46,132 nt of DNA from Bacteroidota bacterium (GCA_022572355.1 JACZWC010000038.1:1-46132); one strand, 5' to 3'. Shown: positions 25,108 through 34,102, counted from the first letter of the stretch. The notes: generated by a model from the letters alone, not told the origin. Numbers and translations: made by a program.

Positions 25108-26757
25108 ATGAAAAAATCTTTACTCTTAACATTGATAATGGCCGTTTGTTTCGGCTTTACTTTTGCACAAACAAATCTCGATCTGGAAGCATGGTCTTCA
25201 AACGGGTTTGGAGGTGAAGACCCAGATGGCTGGGGTACCCTAAATGGATTTATGGCTTTGGGAGCACCTCAATCAACCTGGAAAGAAACCACAGATCCAG
25301 GAGAAGCGCTGGCCTCTGCTAAATTGGAAAGCCTACATTTCCCCGGAGCTACTACTTTCGGAGCGCCTTCTGATACAGTCGGAGCAATGTTATCTATTGG
25401 CGGCCCTCCTGGATTCGGGCCTTTGGGTATCGCTTATACTCAAAAACCTGTGTCGGTGGACTTTATATACAAAGCAAATCCTCTTGGTAATGATATGGGA
25501 GTGCTTGTTGTCGAATTAACACACTGGGACGGATCACAGACCATAACCGATGGACAGGGCGTAATGATGTTTGGAACTCAAGTTACTTCATGGACTTCGG
25601 CAAGTATCTGTATCACGTATATGACCGGTGATACACCCGATACTCTGAAGATCATGGCCGCTTCAAGTGCTCTTATGCTTGGAATACTGCCGAGAGGATT
25701 GGAAATGCCTGGTAGCCAACTGTTTTTAGATGATTTTGCCATTAATCTTCCGGGAGCGCTAACAGCTTCAATCACAGGTTTAACCAATGTTGATTGTAAT
25801 GGAGATTGTGACGGGACTATATCTGTCGCTGCAAGTGGCACTCCAGGTTATACATATTCCTGGACAAATGGTGATAACACTGACACAGCTGACAGTTTGT
25901 GCGCAGGAATGTATTCAGTATTTATTACTGATGGAAATGGAGATAAAGCTTGTTTGACCGCTCCGATATCTGAGCCTACCGTTATTTCAACAACAATGGG
26001 TTCGGCAGATGAAACTTCAGCAGGTGCAAATGATGGCTCTGCCTCTGTATCAGCAGGTGGTGGTACTGGCACGCTTACTTATTCGTGGAGTCCGGGCGGA
26101 GCAACTACTGACAGCGTTTCGGGACTTACACCTGGTATGTACACCGTAACTGTAACTGACTCCAACAATTGCAGTGTTATGGATTCTGTTGTTGTTAATT
26201 CAGCAAATTCTGCTCCGACCGCAACTGATGATATGGCGACCACGGATTCTTTGGTTTCTGTAACCACAGATGTAGTAGGAAATGATTCCGATCCAGACTC
26301 TGACCCGTTAACAGTAACAATTCTTACTCAACCGGCTAATGGTACTGCATCTGTTGTTGGCGACAGCATCATGTATACTCCAAATGCAGGTTTTGTTGGA
26401 ATGGATACTGTATGGTATCAGATTTGTGATGACGGATCACCTGCTTTATGCGATTCTGCAATGCTGGTAATTACCGTAAACTCAGTTGTTGGAATTGAGA
26501 ACCTGACTTTTAGTTCAACATTCATTCTTTATCCAAATCCGGTATCATCCGGGATTTTGAATATTGAAATGTCTTTTGCTGGTGAGGCCACTTTTGTCAT
26601 CTTTGATATGATAGGCAAGCAAATAAAGGGCGTAACACTAAAGGATTATCTTAATCAGGTGAACGTATCTAGCCTCTCTAATGGTACTTATATGTACCAG
26701 GTTACCGACAAACTAGGTGCGGTGTTGGCCAATGGCAATTTTACTGTCATTAAATAA
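25108..26757 (+). CDS. secreted protein with SprB repeats, Ig-like domain and T9SS tail
   Basis: A T9SS cargo of 549 residues. A signal peptide (1-20, FTFAQ) precedes an N-terminal jelly-roll-like domain (about 21-215; NLDLEAWSSNG, VSVDFIYKANPLGNDMG, LFLDDFAI). This region resembles the carbohydrate-binding PCMD-type domain found in Bacteroidota. Two SprB-like repeats follow (about 216-290 and 291-365; YTYSWTNGDNT, LTYSWSPGGATT), then a cadherin/Ig-like domain (about 368-460; DDMATTDSLVSVTTDVVGND) and a T9SS type A tail (from about 472; LYPNPVSSG, ending FTVIK). It has its own promoter (25037-25066) and a strong terminator (26771-26828), so it is a single-gene unit. Carbohydrate or surface adhesion is an inference. 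Confidence 0.88.
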   Translation: MKKSLLLTLIMAVCFGFTFAQTNLDLEAWSSNGFGGEDPDGWGTLNGFMALGAPQSTWKETTDPGEALASAKLESLHFPGATTFGAPSDTVGAMLSIGGPPGFGPLGIAYTQKPVSVDFIYKANPLGNDMGVLVVELTHWDGSQTITDGQGVMMFGTQVTSWTSASICITYMTGDTPDTLKIMAASSALMLGILPRGLEMPGSQLFLDDFAINLPGALTASITGLTNVDCNGDCDGTISVAASGTPGYTYSWTNGDNTDTADSLCAGMYSVFITDGNGDKACLTAPISEPTVISTTMGSADETSAGANDGSASVSAGGGTGTLTYSWSPGGATTDSVSGLTPGMYTVTVTDSNNCSVMDSVVVNSANSAPTATDDMATTDSLVSVTTDVVGNDSDPDSDPLTVTILTQPANGTASVVGDSIMYTPNAGFVGMDTVWYQICDDGSPALCDSAMLVITVNSVVGIENLTFSSTFILYPNPVSSGILNIEMSFAGEATFVIFDMIGKQIKGVTLKDYLNQVNVSSLSNGTYMYQVTDKLGAVLANGNFTVIK

Positions 26758-26770
26758 TTCCGTTTAACTC

Positions 26771-26828
26771 AAAATATGCCAGGTTTTGCTAACCGTATTT
26801 AGGAGCAGGCCTGGCATATTTTCTTTCA
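26771..26828 (+). terminator. rho-independent terminator with 13-bp perfect stem
   Basis: AAAATATGCCAGG (26771-26783) pairs exactly with CCTGGCATATTTT (26810-26822) around a 26-base loop, followed by a T-rich run. It lies 13 bases after the preceding stop codon. Confidence 0.75.
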
Positions 26829-26843
26829 TTAAATCTTTGAACT

Positions 26844-28535
26844 ATGAAACGATCTATTCAATTCGCCTCATTATTCTGCTTACTGTTAATCACGATTAAC
26901 AGCATAGCGCAAACGAGGTACCAGGATGAAGTGTTTACAAGTGTAAGCGTAACCTCCGATGTTGTATACGGAAATAATCTTTGGTGCACGATGTTGGGTG
27001 ATTGCAGCACACTCACTGCCAAAGACATTTTAATGGATGTTTATGAGCCTGTAGGAGATACTGTTGGCAACGCCTTTTATGATGCTGAAAGGCCGTTGAT
27101 TATCATCGCACATACAGGGAATTTCCTCTCACGTGTATTAAATGGAGCACCCACCGGTTTTAAAGATGACAGCGCTGTGGTGGAAATGTGTTCGCGCTTT
27201 GCAAAAAAAGGATATGTTGCCGTAGCCATGTCTTACCGCCTGGGATGGAATCCTACAGCTGTTGGTATACTAGGACTGCCTATCAGGACAGGTACAATCA
27301 TAAATGCTGCCTATCGTGGTGTGCAAGACTCACATACCTGTATTCGTTTCTTCAAAAAAGACGTTGATTTGAGCGGCAATACTTACCGGATCGACTCCTC
27401 TAAAATCGTATTGGGCGGGATAGGCACCGGCAGTTATGTTTCATTTGCCTTTGCTTCCTTTGACAGATTTGAAGAAATATATTTAAATAAATTTATAGAT
27501 TTCAGCGGGATCTTTTGCCAACCTATGCCATGTCCATATATTGACACGTCACAATCAGGTGATTTCAAAAGTTTGTTGGCCCGGCCAATGAACACGCCAA
27601 ATCATGTGGGGTACAGTTCTGATGTTGATATGGTATTTAATCTGGGGGGTGCGATGGGAGATTCTTCCTGGTTGGAAATTGGTGATGTTCCGATAGTTTC
27701 ATTCCACAATCCTAAAGATGCAAATGCTCCATATGGATATGGAGGCGTTTTTGTTCCCACTACCGGTGATTTGGTGCTCAATGCCAGTGGGAGTAGTGAC
27801 GTAATCAGGAGGTCAAATTATTTGTGCAATAATAACATTTTCAAGATGCCGCCTGCTTTTACAGATATCTATTCAACTCGGGCGAATGCACTCAATACTA
27901 GCGGGAACCTGACCAATGAAGCCGGTATTCTGAACCCAAATGACGGTGATGAGGGCTTGTACCCTTTTGTTACCCCAGCTCCAGGAACAAACACATGTAC
28001 CGACCCTGCACCACCTAACAATGTGTTGGTGGAATCGGAGCAAGGCAGCCCCTGGGATTGGTGGGATGAAACCTGGTATAGCAATATAGCAGTTGTTCTC
28101 GGAAAAGATGGCCCTTTTGAAGTTTGTAAGGCCCGTCTGAGCAATCCTGATATGTCAGCAGCAAAAGGAAAAGCTTATATGGACACTATCGTGGGATATT
28201 TAACGCCGCGTATTTACCGGATTTTATTTGAAAACGTATCTGATACTGGTTGTACTGTCCCTATTTGGGCAGGAATTGATAATGTTAAATTATCGAGTTC
28301 AAATACGTTTAATCTCTTTCCCAACCCTTCAAGTTCATCTGTTACGATTACCAGTTCGACAATGCTTGTTAAAGGCATTGAGCTTTATGATGTTACGGGA
28401 AGACTGGTGTTCAAGGTGAACAACATCAATACTAAATCCTACACATTTGAAAGAGGAGATCTTGTTAATGGATTGTATTTTGTGAAGATAAGAACTGAAG
28501 ATGGTGAAATGGATATGAAGATTCTATTCCAGTAA
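26844..28535 (+). CDS. alpha/beta-hydrolase-fold secreted protein with T9SS tail, nucleophile altered
   Basis: A secreted protein of 563 residues: a signal peptide (about 1-22), an esterase-like alpha/beta-hydrolase domain (about 45-400) and a T9SS type A tail (from about 489; LFPNPSSSSV, ending MKILFQ). Fold features are seen in order: LMDVYEPVGD, RPLIIIAHTGNF (oxyanion region), FAKKGYVAVAMSYRLGW, a helix AYRGVQDSHTCIRFF, and the strand-turn IVLGGIGTGSYVSFA. In active relatives the turn reads G-x-S-x-G. Here the nucleophile position is Gly194 (G192-I-G-T-G196), so the usual Ser is absent; Thr195 and Ser197 are near but not in place. It may be a binding protein rather than an esterase. It lies between two terminators and so is probably a single-gene unit. 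Confidence 0.85.
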   Translation: MKRSIQFASLFCLLLITINSIAQTRYQDEVFTSVSVTSDVVYGNNLWCTMLGDCSTLTAKDILMDVYEPVGDTVGNAFYDAERPLIIIAHTGNFLSRVLNGAPTGFKDDSAVVEMCSRFAKKGYVAVAMSYRLGWNPTAVGILGLPIRTGTIINAAYRGVQDSHTCIRFFKKDVDLSGNTYRIDSSKIVLGGIGTGSYVSFAFASFDRFEEIYLNKFIDFSGIFCQPMPCPYIDTSQSGDFKSLLARPMNTPNHVGYSSDVDMVFNLGGAMGDSSWLEIGDVPIVSFHNPKDANAPYGYGGVFVPTTGDLVLNASGSSDVIRRSNYLCNNNIFKMPPAFTDIYSTRANALNTSGNLTNEAGILNPNDGDEGLYPFVTPAPGTNTCTDPAPPNNVLVESEQGSPWDWWDETWYSNIAVVLGKDGPFEVCKARLSNPDMSAAKGKAYMDTIVGYLTPRIYRILFENVSDTGCTVPIWAGIDNVKLSSSNTFNLFPNPSSSSVTITSSTMLVKGIELYDVTGRLVFKVNNINTKSYTFERGDLVNGLYFVKIRTEDGEMDMKILFQ

Positions 28536-28554
28536 GAATTACCTATTGAGTATC

Positions 28555-28591
28555 AAAATCCCGCACTTATGCATAAGTGCGGGATTTTTTA
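28555..28591. terminator. bidirectional terminator, perfect 32-bp palindrome
   Basis: AAATCCCGCACTTAT (28556-28570), GC, ATAAGTGCGGGATTT (28573-28587) is self-complementary over 32 bases and is followed by TTTT; an A-run precedes it. It sits between convergent genes and its T-run reaches into the stop codon (TTA at 28589-28591) of the P450 gene. Confidence 0.9.
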
Positions 28592-29950
28592 TACACTCAA
28601 TTTTTTGAGAACCATTGGCATTCCATTTTTGGGGCGCAGTGTAACCAAGGGCTCGATGGCCACATGGAAACCCTCTTTCACTGAAAAGCTATAGCGCTGA
28701 CATATGGATGCCAATACCAACTGCATTTCCAGCATAGCAAAATTGGTTCCTATACAGTAGCGTGGCCCCCCTCCAAAGGGGAAATAGCAATAACGATCTC
28801 GTTCCTTCGATCTCTCTTCCGAAAATCTATCTGGGTCAAAAGTTTCCGGGTCCTTCCAATATTTTGGATCTCGGTGCATCACATAAGGGCACATCATCAT
28901 TTGATCGCCTTTATTTATTTCGAAGTCACCAATTGTATCATCTCCAATTGCAGCGCGCTCTATTATCCAGGCAGGCGGGTATAACCTCATGGATTCCTCC
29001 AACACCTGGGTTGTGTATTTCAAGTTCCGGGAGTCTTCCAAACCAGGAGTTCTGCCATTGAGCACCTCTTTTATCTCTGCTCTTAATGTTGTCATTACCT
29101 CAGGATGAGTAGAGAGAAGGTACAGCGTCCAGGTAAGGGCGTTGGCGGTTGTTTCATGGCCGGCAACAAATATTGTCATCACTTCATCCCGCAACTGTTC
29201 CGCTGACATTTTTTCACCTGTGTCCTCATCCTCCGCTTCCATGAGCATAGATAAAAGATCCTCACCAGATGAAGTACCAGAGATTCTATCCTCTATTATC
29301 TTATTAATTACATCATCAATCACCTTGCGCGCCTTTTTAAATCCCAAGTTTTGAGAAGTGGGTACCCACAGAGGCAGGTCAATAGCGCTATGCACCCTTC
29401 TGAATATATCCTGCACCAAATATCCCAAAGAGCTCTCCAGATCCATAGAACTCATTTTGAGGTCCTTACTCAGCAGCGTTTTGCCAACAATACGCAGGGT
29501 AAGTGCCATCATCTCATGATGCATATCTACCTCATTATTTCCATTGACAATACGTTTCTCCCATTCTGCCATCATATCACTGGTATCACCAGTCATGGTT
29601 TCGGCAAAAGAGGCAATTTTATGTTTGTGGAATGCAGGTTGAGCCAGCCTTCTTTGATGAAGCCAAAATTCTCCCTCGCTGGTGAGAAGGCCCTTGCCGA
29701 GAAACATTTTCAAAAACTTGTATTTGACACCTTTGTGATAATTCTTGTTGTTCACCTGGAGCACATGCTGAACATACTCAGGTTTAGTGAGAAAATAAAT
29801 ATTCAAATTCAAGACCTTGAAATAGGAAAGATCCTCAAACTCGCTGGCAGTTTTCGTCAAAAACCCGGTAGTGTCCTTAGCGATTTTCAGGGCAACTCCA
29901 ATAATCGGCGCACCTTTTGGGCCCGGTGGCCTCAGGCGTTTACCAGGCAT
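28589..29950 (-). CDS. cytochrome P450
   Basis: A haem-thiolate monooxygenase of 453 residues that would insert oxygen into a lipophilic substrate using external electron donors. The I-helix motif AGHETT (263-268), the K-helix ExxR (Glu319 to Arg322), the PERF-like DPDRF and the haem loop FGGGPRYCIG (thiolate Cys399) are all present. There is no membrane anchor at the N-terminus (MPGKRLRPPGPKGAPIIG is the Pro-rich hinge), so it is soluble. It resembles the CYP4/CYP102-like group often found in bacteria, which favours fatty acid or terpenoid substrates; the exact reaction cannot be read. No ferredoxin or reductase gene lies next to it. It is transcribed leftward, away from ispG, and ends at the bidirectional terminator. 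Confidence 0.95.
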   Translation of the reverse strand: MPGKRLRPPGPKGAPIIGVALKIAKDTTGFLTKTASEFEDLSYFKVLNLNIYFLTKPEYVQHVLQVNNKNYHKGVKYKFLKMFLGKGLLTSEGEFWLHQRRLAQPAFHKHKIASFAETMTGDTSDMMAEWEKRIVNGNNEVDMHHEMMALTLRIVGKTLLSKDLKMSSMDLESSLGYLVQDIFRRVHSAIDLPLWVPTSQNLGFKKARKVIDDVINKIIEDRISGTSSGEDLLSMLMEAEDEDTGEKMSAEQLRDEVMTIFVAGHETTANALTWTLYLLSTHPEVMTTLRAEIKEVLNGRTPGLEDSRNLKYTTQVLEESMRLYPPAWIIERAAIGDDTIGDFEINKGDQMMMCPYVMHRDPKYWKDPETFDPDRFSEERSKERDRYCYFPFGGGPRYCIGTNFAMLEMQLVLASICQRYSFSVKEGFHVAIEPLVTLRPKNGMPMVLKKLSV

Positions 29951-30007
29951 GGTTTGGAGATATTTTGACTTGAATTCAAGTTAAGCATCAATTTCATCAT
30001 TTTGTTT

Positions 30008-30126
30008 TGAACATTTGAACATTTGAACAATCGAACATTTGAACTAAGAACCGATACCTATCGGTTGATAAAGTAACCACGACTTCGCTGTTCTCCATTC
30101 TATTGTTCAATTGTTCGTTTGTTCAT
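30008..30126. repeat. inverted arrays of 8-bp TGAACATT units
   Basis: Four and a half direct copies of an 8-base unit (TGAACATT, TGAACATT, TGAACAAT, CGAACATT, TGAAC) fill 30008-30044. Three inverted copies (TTGTTCAA, TTGTTCGT, TTGTTCAT) fill 30103-30126. The two arms are 58 bases apart and could pair. The array lies between the end of ispG and the start of the P450 gene, both on the minus strand. Confidence 0.75.
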
Positions 30127-30180
30127 TTAGCGATCGGAATAAACGCGGATGACATATGACGTTTTTAGTATAACTTCATA

Positions 30181-32142
30181 TTATACATCCACCCAGTCAC
30201 CGTGATGCTTGATAAGGCCTATGAGCGCATCAACAGCCTCCTCAGCAGGAATATTTCGTTGAACCACCTCCATTCCCTTGTACAGCGTAATTTTATCAAT
30301 TCCTGTACCCACATAACCATAGTCTGCATCCGCCATTTCGCCCGGCCCATTCACTATACAGCCCATAATACCAATTTTTACTCCTTTTAAGTGATCCGTT
30401 CGAGCTCTTATTTTCGCCGTAGTTTCCTGAAGGTCAAACAAGGTTCTGCCACAGGATGGACATGAAATATACTCTGTTTTGGAAATTCGAGTTCTGGTAG
30501 CTTGCAAGATGCCAAAGAGTGTGCTGTTAATTTTTTCAGTACCAACTTTCGGATTATTTATCCATACACCATCACCGAGGCCATCTAATAGCAATGCTCC
30601 CAAATCTGTCGCTGCTGAGAGCATTGTTTCCAGCTCAGAATCGCTTTCGTAATTCCTCCTTAACAATACAGGTGTATTGCAATTCTGTTCATTCAAACGG
30701 AAAAACATTTCACGCTGTTCTGCCATGCCATGTTCATTGTTGGTTTCGAACATCAATACAATCGTTTTGTCAGCCTTCACCCTTTCGATGAAGCTCTCAG
30801 TAAGCGAATGAATATCAACGGCAATGAAATTGATCTCATCTGATTTGTCCGTGCTATCAAAGTACTCCATCTCACAAAACAGGGGATATCGCCTCTCCTT
30901 ACTTTTTGATTTTTCCCAGGCAGATGAATTCTGGATTATGCTCAATGTTCCAGGAATGTCAAATGACAGCGATTGATCAGCTGTATAAATAAAATCACAA
31001 GCCATATCAGATATATTCCATTTGTCTTCATCGGGCAAATAGGTATACCCAAGTCCTACCAAATCACTTTGATCAATACGAGTATAATGCCCTAGATCCG
31101 CTACTACCCTGGGTACATTATTGCCTCCAACTCCCTTTACGGCAACGGTATTTCGCTTCTGGTGCACGAATGGATCTAAGGAATAATTGGAAGCCGAATC
31201 TATCTTTTCATGAGAGCTTCGATTATCATAACGCGCTACAAGGGCCTTTGCAATGGGAATTTCAAATTCCGGCTCTTCAGTCAATGATACTCTTACTGTA
31301 TCCCCTATTCCGTCTTCCAACAAAGCACCAATTCCAACCGATGATTTTATTCTTCCGTCCTCTGCCTCTCCAGCTTCTGTTACTCCGATATGAATGGGAT
31401 AACTCATCCCATACTCCATCATCTTGTTCATCAACAATCGGTACGCCTGCACCATAACAATTGTATTGCTGGCTTTCATCGACAATACGATTTCGTGATA
31501 ATTTTCCTCCTCGCAAATCCTGACAAACTCCATCGCTGATTCGACCATTCCCAAAGGTGTATCGCCATATCTGTTCATGATCCTATCAGATAGAGATCCG
31601 TGGTTGGTACCAATTCGCATGGCGGTTCCGTATTCCGCACAGATTTTTACCAGTGGAAGAAACTTAGTCCTGATGCGATCGAGTTCTTCCTCATACTGAG
31701 CATCCGAGTATTCTCGTACGGCAAATTTTTTCTTATCCGCGTAGTTCCCTGGATTGATTCGAACCTTTTCTACAATTCTGGCGGCCAATTCCGCCGCATT
31801 CGGTGTAAAATGTATATCGGCGATAAGAGGTGTCGTGTAACCCCGTTCCCTAATACCCTTCTTAATCGCTTCGAGGTTCTTTGCTTCAGTAATATTCGGC
31901 GCTGTTATTCGTACATAATCAGCTCCAGCTTCTATGATTCGAATAGATTGATCAATTGTTGCCTGGGTATCCAACGTTGGAGTCGTGGTCATTGACTGAA
32001 TGCGGATCGGGTTATCCGCCCCCATGGGAACGTCTCCTATTTTAACCTCCCTGGTTAGAAACCTGGAATAGGATGTTAGAGAATTACAGTATTTGAAAGA
32101 CGTGGGTTCAGAAGATATGTCTAATACCGATTGTAAAGACAT
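30181..32142 (-). CDS. ispG: 4-hydroxy-3-methylbut-2-enyl diphosphate synthase, long form
   Basis: IspG (GcpE) carries out the penultimate step of the MEP isoprenoid pathway with a [4Fe-4S] cluster. At 653 residues it is the long form with an inserted domain (about 300-545), as in Bacteroidota, Chlamydia and plants; the short form is near 370. The TIM-barrel start (VKIGDVPMGADNPIRIQSMTTTPTLD), PLIADIHF and VRINPGNYADKK are clear. The cluster cysteines are Cys561 and Cys564 (CPSCGRTLFDL) and Cys595 (GIMGCIVNGPGEM), with the catalytic Glu602 next to it. It is the last gene of a unit that begins with the DUF502 gene; only 4 bases separate it from the gene upstream. Confidence 0.97.
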   Translation of the reverse strand: MSLQSVLDISSEPTSFKYCNSLTSYSRFLTREVKIGDVPMGADNPIRIQSMTTTPTLDTQATIDQSIRIIEAGADYVRITAPNITEAKNLEAIKKGIRERGYTTPLIADIHFTPNAAELAARIVEKVRINPGNYADKKKFAVREYSDAQYEEELDRIRTKFLPLVKICAEYGTAMRIGTNHGSLSDRIMNRYGDTPLGMVESAMEFVRICEEENYHEIVLSMKASNTIVMVQAYRLLMNKMMEYGMSYPIHIGVTEAGEAEDGRIKSSVGIGALLEDGIGDTVRVSLTEEPEFEIPIAKALVARYDNRSSHEKIDSASNYSLDPFVHQKRNTVAVKGVGGNNVPRVVADLGHYTRIDQSDLVGLGYTYLPDEDKWNISDMACDFIYTADQSLSFDIPGTLSIIQNSSAWEKSKSKERRYPLFCEMEYFDSTDKSDEINFIAVDIHSLTESFIERVKADKTIVLMFETNNEHGMAEQREMFFRLNEQNCNTPVLLRRNYESDSELETMLSAATDLGALLLDGLGDGVWINNPKVGTEKINSTLFGILQATRTRISKTEYISCPSCGRTLFDLQETTAKIRARTDHLKGVKIGIMGCIVNGPGEMADADYGYVGTGIDKITLYKGMEVVQRNIPAEEAVDALIGLIKHHGDWVDV

Positions 32143-32146
32143 GATC

Positions 32147-32827
32147 TTATTTAACTGATTTTAGTTTGTCGTTCACAACCTGCACCACCTTTTTCTGCGT
32201 TGCAATCTCTTTCTTTGAACCATCCTGGTCCTTGAGATTGGCTTCAATATCTTTCTTTGCCTGTTCTATGGCCTTTTTAGCATCTGCAATAGCTTTCGTG
32301 CTAGCGGCAATGCTGGCATGGAGTTTTACATTGTCCTTTACCAGTTTATCGAAGGTCTTCTCCTTCTTCTTCAGAGCTTTTTCCTCTTCCTTAATCTCGT
32401 CTGCGATCCCCGCCTTAGTGATTTTTATGGCAAAATCATAGACCATTTTCTCGGCTGATTTGTAACCGGGAGCAGAGCCGTTGAGGTATGCACCTCCGAG
32501 ATTAAATGCAACGACTAACTTGACGGTGTTGTCTTTCACTTTCTCCGCTCGCGCATAAATATCAATCGTGTTTTCACTGATTGAGGTAATCTTACAGTTA
32601 TCTGCAAATACTTCTTTACCAGACTTTACATTATCAGATTTATAACCCTTTATATGCGATTTCCACTGTTTTTGAACTTCCGATGCATCCGGATGGATAA
32701 TTATTACAGACAAAGCGCTGTTATTTCCACCTCCAATACTCTCATTTGAAACAGATACTTTCGTTTTTTGAGCATAGGTCATTAGACCAATCGCAAACCC
32801 TATGGTAACTAAACACAATTTTTTCAT
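32147..32827 (-). CDS. exported coiled-coil protein, unknown function
   Basis: A 226-residue protein with a signal peptide (MKKLCLVTIGFAIGLMTYAQ). It has a globular segment of about 120 residues (VKSGKEVFADNCKITSIS, TVKLVVAFNLGGAYLNG) and then a long charged helical part from about 140 to the end (EEEKALKKKEKTFDKLV, ADAKKAIEQAKKDIEANLK), certainly coiled coil. The globular part resembles the start of a family of Bacteroidota proteins annotated as DUF4468-like or unknown; I cannot name it. It lies between a DUF502 membrane protein gene (8 bases) and ispG (4 bases). The three form one minus-strand unit, although a role in isoprenoid synthesis is not implied. Confidence 0.8.
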   Translation of the reverse strand: MKKLCLVTIGFAIGLMTYAQKTKVSVSNESIGGGNNSALSVIIIHPDASEVQKQWKSHIKGYKSDNVKSGKEVFADNCKITSISENTIDIYARAEKVKDNTVKLVVAFNLGGAYLNGSAPGYKSAEKMVYDFAIKITKAGIADEIKEEEKALKKKEKTFDKLVKDNVKLHASIAASTKAIADAKKAIEQAKKDIEANLKDQDGSKKEIATQKKVVQVVNDKLKSVK

Positions 32828-32835
32828 AATATGAT

Positions 32836-33420
32836 TTATTCGTTATCTGATGAATTACTACTTTCTAATGACGTGACACCTCCCGAAACAATGAATTTCA
32901 TCACAATTGCTGCGGATACATCCAATGCTACTACGTTTTCCTTTGGCACAATATATTGATTACCCGACCACGCATACGAATGTGGAAGATATACCGCTAC
33001 TTTGTCTTTGCTTATTCCCAGATTCGTGAGGTCACTTTGCGTGATGAATCCCAATTTTTGAACATCTGAGTCTTTCTCCAACTTCACAAGAACCGGTTGG
33101 TCAAAACTTTTCTTTGACCCAACAAATGCAGAAAGCAGATCTTTTACAGCCGAATATATAACCTTTATCAAAGGGGCCTTTTCAATAAGTTTTTCAAAGT
33201 AAGAAAACATGGGTTTAGCTATAATCGTCGATCCCAGCCAACCTAAGCCAGTTATCAATACGAGTATAACAAGCAAACCCAAGCCTGGAATTTCCCAAGG
33301 AAGCAAATCCCTCAGCAACCCATCGACCAGGTCAAACACTTTAAAGATTACGTATATCGACACCGCAATCGGTCCGATGAATAACAATCCTTGAAGGAAA
33401 AGACTAATCAACTTTTTCAT
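32836..33420 (-). CDS. DUF502 family membrane protein
   Basis: A 194-residue inner-membrane protein. Hydrophobic segments span about residues 6-30 (LFLQGLLFIGPIAVSIYVIF) and 44-66 (IPGLGLLVILVLITGLGWLG). A conserved amphipathic part follows (IEKAPLIKVIYSAVKDLLSAF) and a soluble domain (about 105-180; LGFITQSDL, VAVYLPHSYAWSGN). The KAPLIKxIYSxVKDL motif is the family hallmark. The biochemical role of DUF502 proteins is unknown; plant relatives (COV1) act in endomembranes. It is the first gene of the unit with the coiled-coil protein and ispG. A -7 element at 33453-33460 fits a promoter. Confidence 0.9.
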   Translation of the reverse strand: MKKLISLFLQGLLFIGPIAVSIYVIFKVFDLVDGLLRDLLPWEIPGLGLLVILVLITGLGWLGSTIIAKPMFSYFEKLIEKAPLIKVIYSAVKDLLSAFVGSKKSFDQPVLVKLEKDSDVQKLGFITQSDLTNLGISKDKVAVYLPHSYAWSGNQYIVPKENVVALDVSAAIVMKFIVSGGVTSLESSNSSDNE

Positions 33421-33452
33421 ATAGCGTCAATACTGGTAACAATTGTTCCTAC

Positions 33453-33460
33453 CAAAGTTA
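33453..33460 (-). promoter_or_regulatory. -7 promoter element for the DUF502-ispG unit
   Basis: On the minus strand TAACTTTG fits TAnnTTTG and lies 32 bases before the ATG of the DUF502 gene. No TTG is seen at the usual -33 spacing. Confidence 0.45.
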
Positions 33461-33557
33461 AGAAAACATAAACGGAATTTGAATCCTCAACGCAATCTCC
33501 GATAAATATTGTGAATCCCTTGCAATTATTCCTTTTTGGGAAAAGAGTGGAAATTAA

Positions 33558-34037
33558 TTATTCCTCGTAATCGAGAGGCACTACTTTGGTGTTTTTTGGT
33601 TGTCCCAAAATAACCATCGTCTGCATGTTGCCAATTTCTTCTATTTTACTGAGCTTATTGCTTATTAAATGTTCAAATGCAGGTATATCCTTAACCATAA
33701 CTTTTAATAAGAAGTCACAAGTACCTGTGACCTGATAACATTCGACAATCTCCTCAATGTCCGCAATTTGCTCTGAAAAATTACTGATAAAATTATCCAC
33801 CTGTCTTCCTAAAGACAATTGTATAAAAGCCATTATTCCCATCCCCAAAGTCGTTTCATCAACTGTAGCGTGGTATCCGGTAATAATCCCTGATTTCTCC
33901 AGCTTTCGCACTCTCTCCAAAGTAGGAGCAGGAGAAAGCCCTATTTCTTCAGATAACTGCAAGTTGGTGATCTTACCATTCTCTTGAAGTTTCTTTAAGA
34001 TCTGCAAATCTGTTGAGTCTAACTTATTTTTCGACAT
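33558..34037 (-). CDS. Lrp/AsnC family transcriptional regulator
   Basis: A 159-residue regulator that binds DNA and responds to amino acids or related effectors. The N-terminal helix-turn-helix spans about residues 5-60 (LDSTDLQILKKLQENGKITNLQLSEEIGLSPAPTLERVRKLEKSG in overlapping parts). The C-terminal RAM sensor domain covers about 65-150 (ECYQVTGTCDFLLKVMVKD). The length and layout are typical. It is separated from the flanking genes by about 100 bases on each side and is likely a single-gene unit. An AT-rich perfect inverted repeat upstream (34103-34123) could be its own operator. The regulated genes cannot be told from the sequence. Confidence 0.95.
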   Translation of the reverse strand: MSKNKLDSTDLQILKKLQENGKITNLQLSEEIGLSPAPTLERVRKLEKSGIITGYHATVDETTLGMGIMAFIQLSLGRQVDNFISNFSEQIADIEEIVECYQVTGTCDFLLKVMVKDIPAFEHLISNKLSKIEEIGNMQTMVILGQPKNTKVVPLDYEE

Positions 34038-34102
34038 TTAAAAATAATATTTGGTTATTAACGATGAATTGCCTTTGATTTCAGCTTCAAAAATAGGAAT
34101 TT

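Noticed and set aside
29351..29968. Plus-strand reading frame of 205 codons opposite the P450 gene
   Set aside because: The P450 on the minus strand has all motifs and full length; this frame shows no family pattern and runs antisense through them.
30008..30044. Possible CRISPR array at the GAACATT repeats
   Set aside because: Units are 8 bases with no spacers and no cas genes nearby; it is a simple tandem array.
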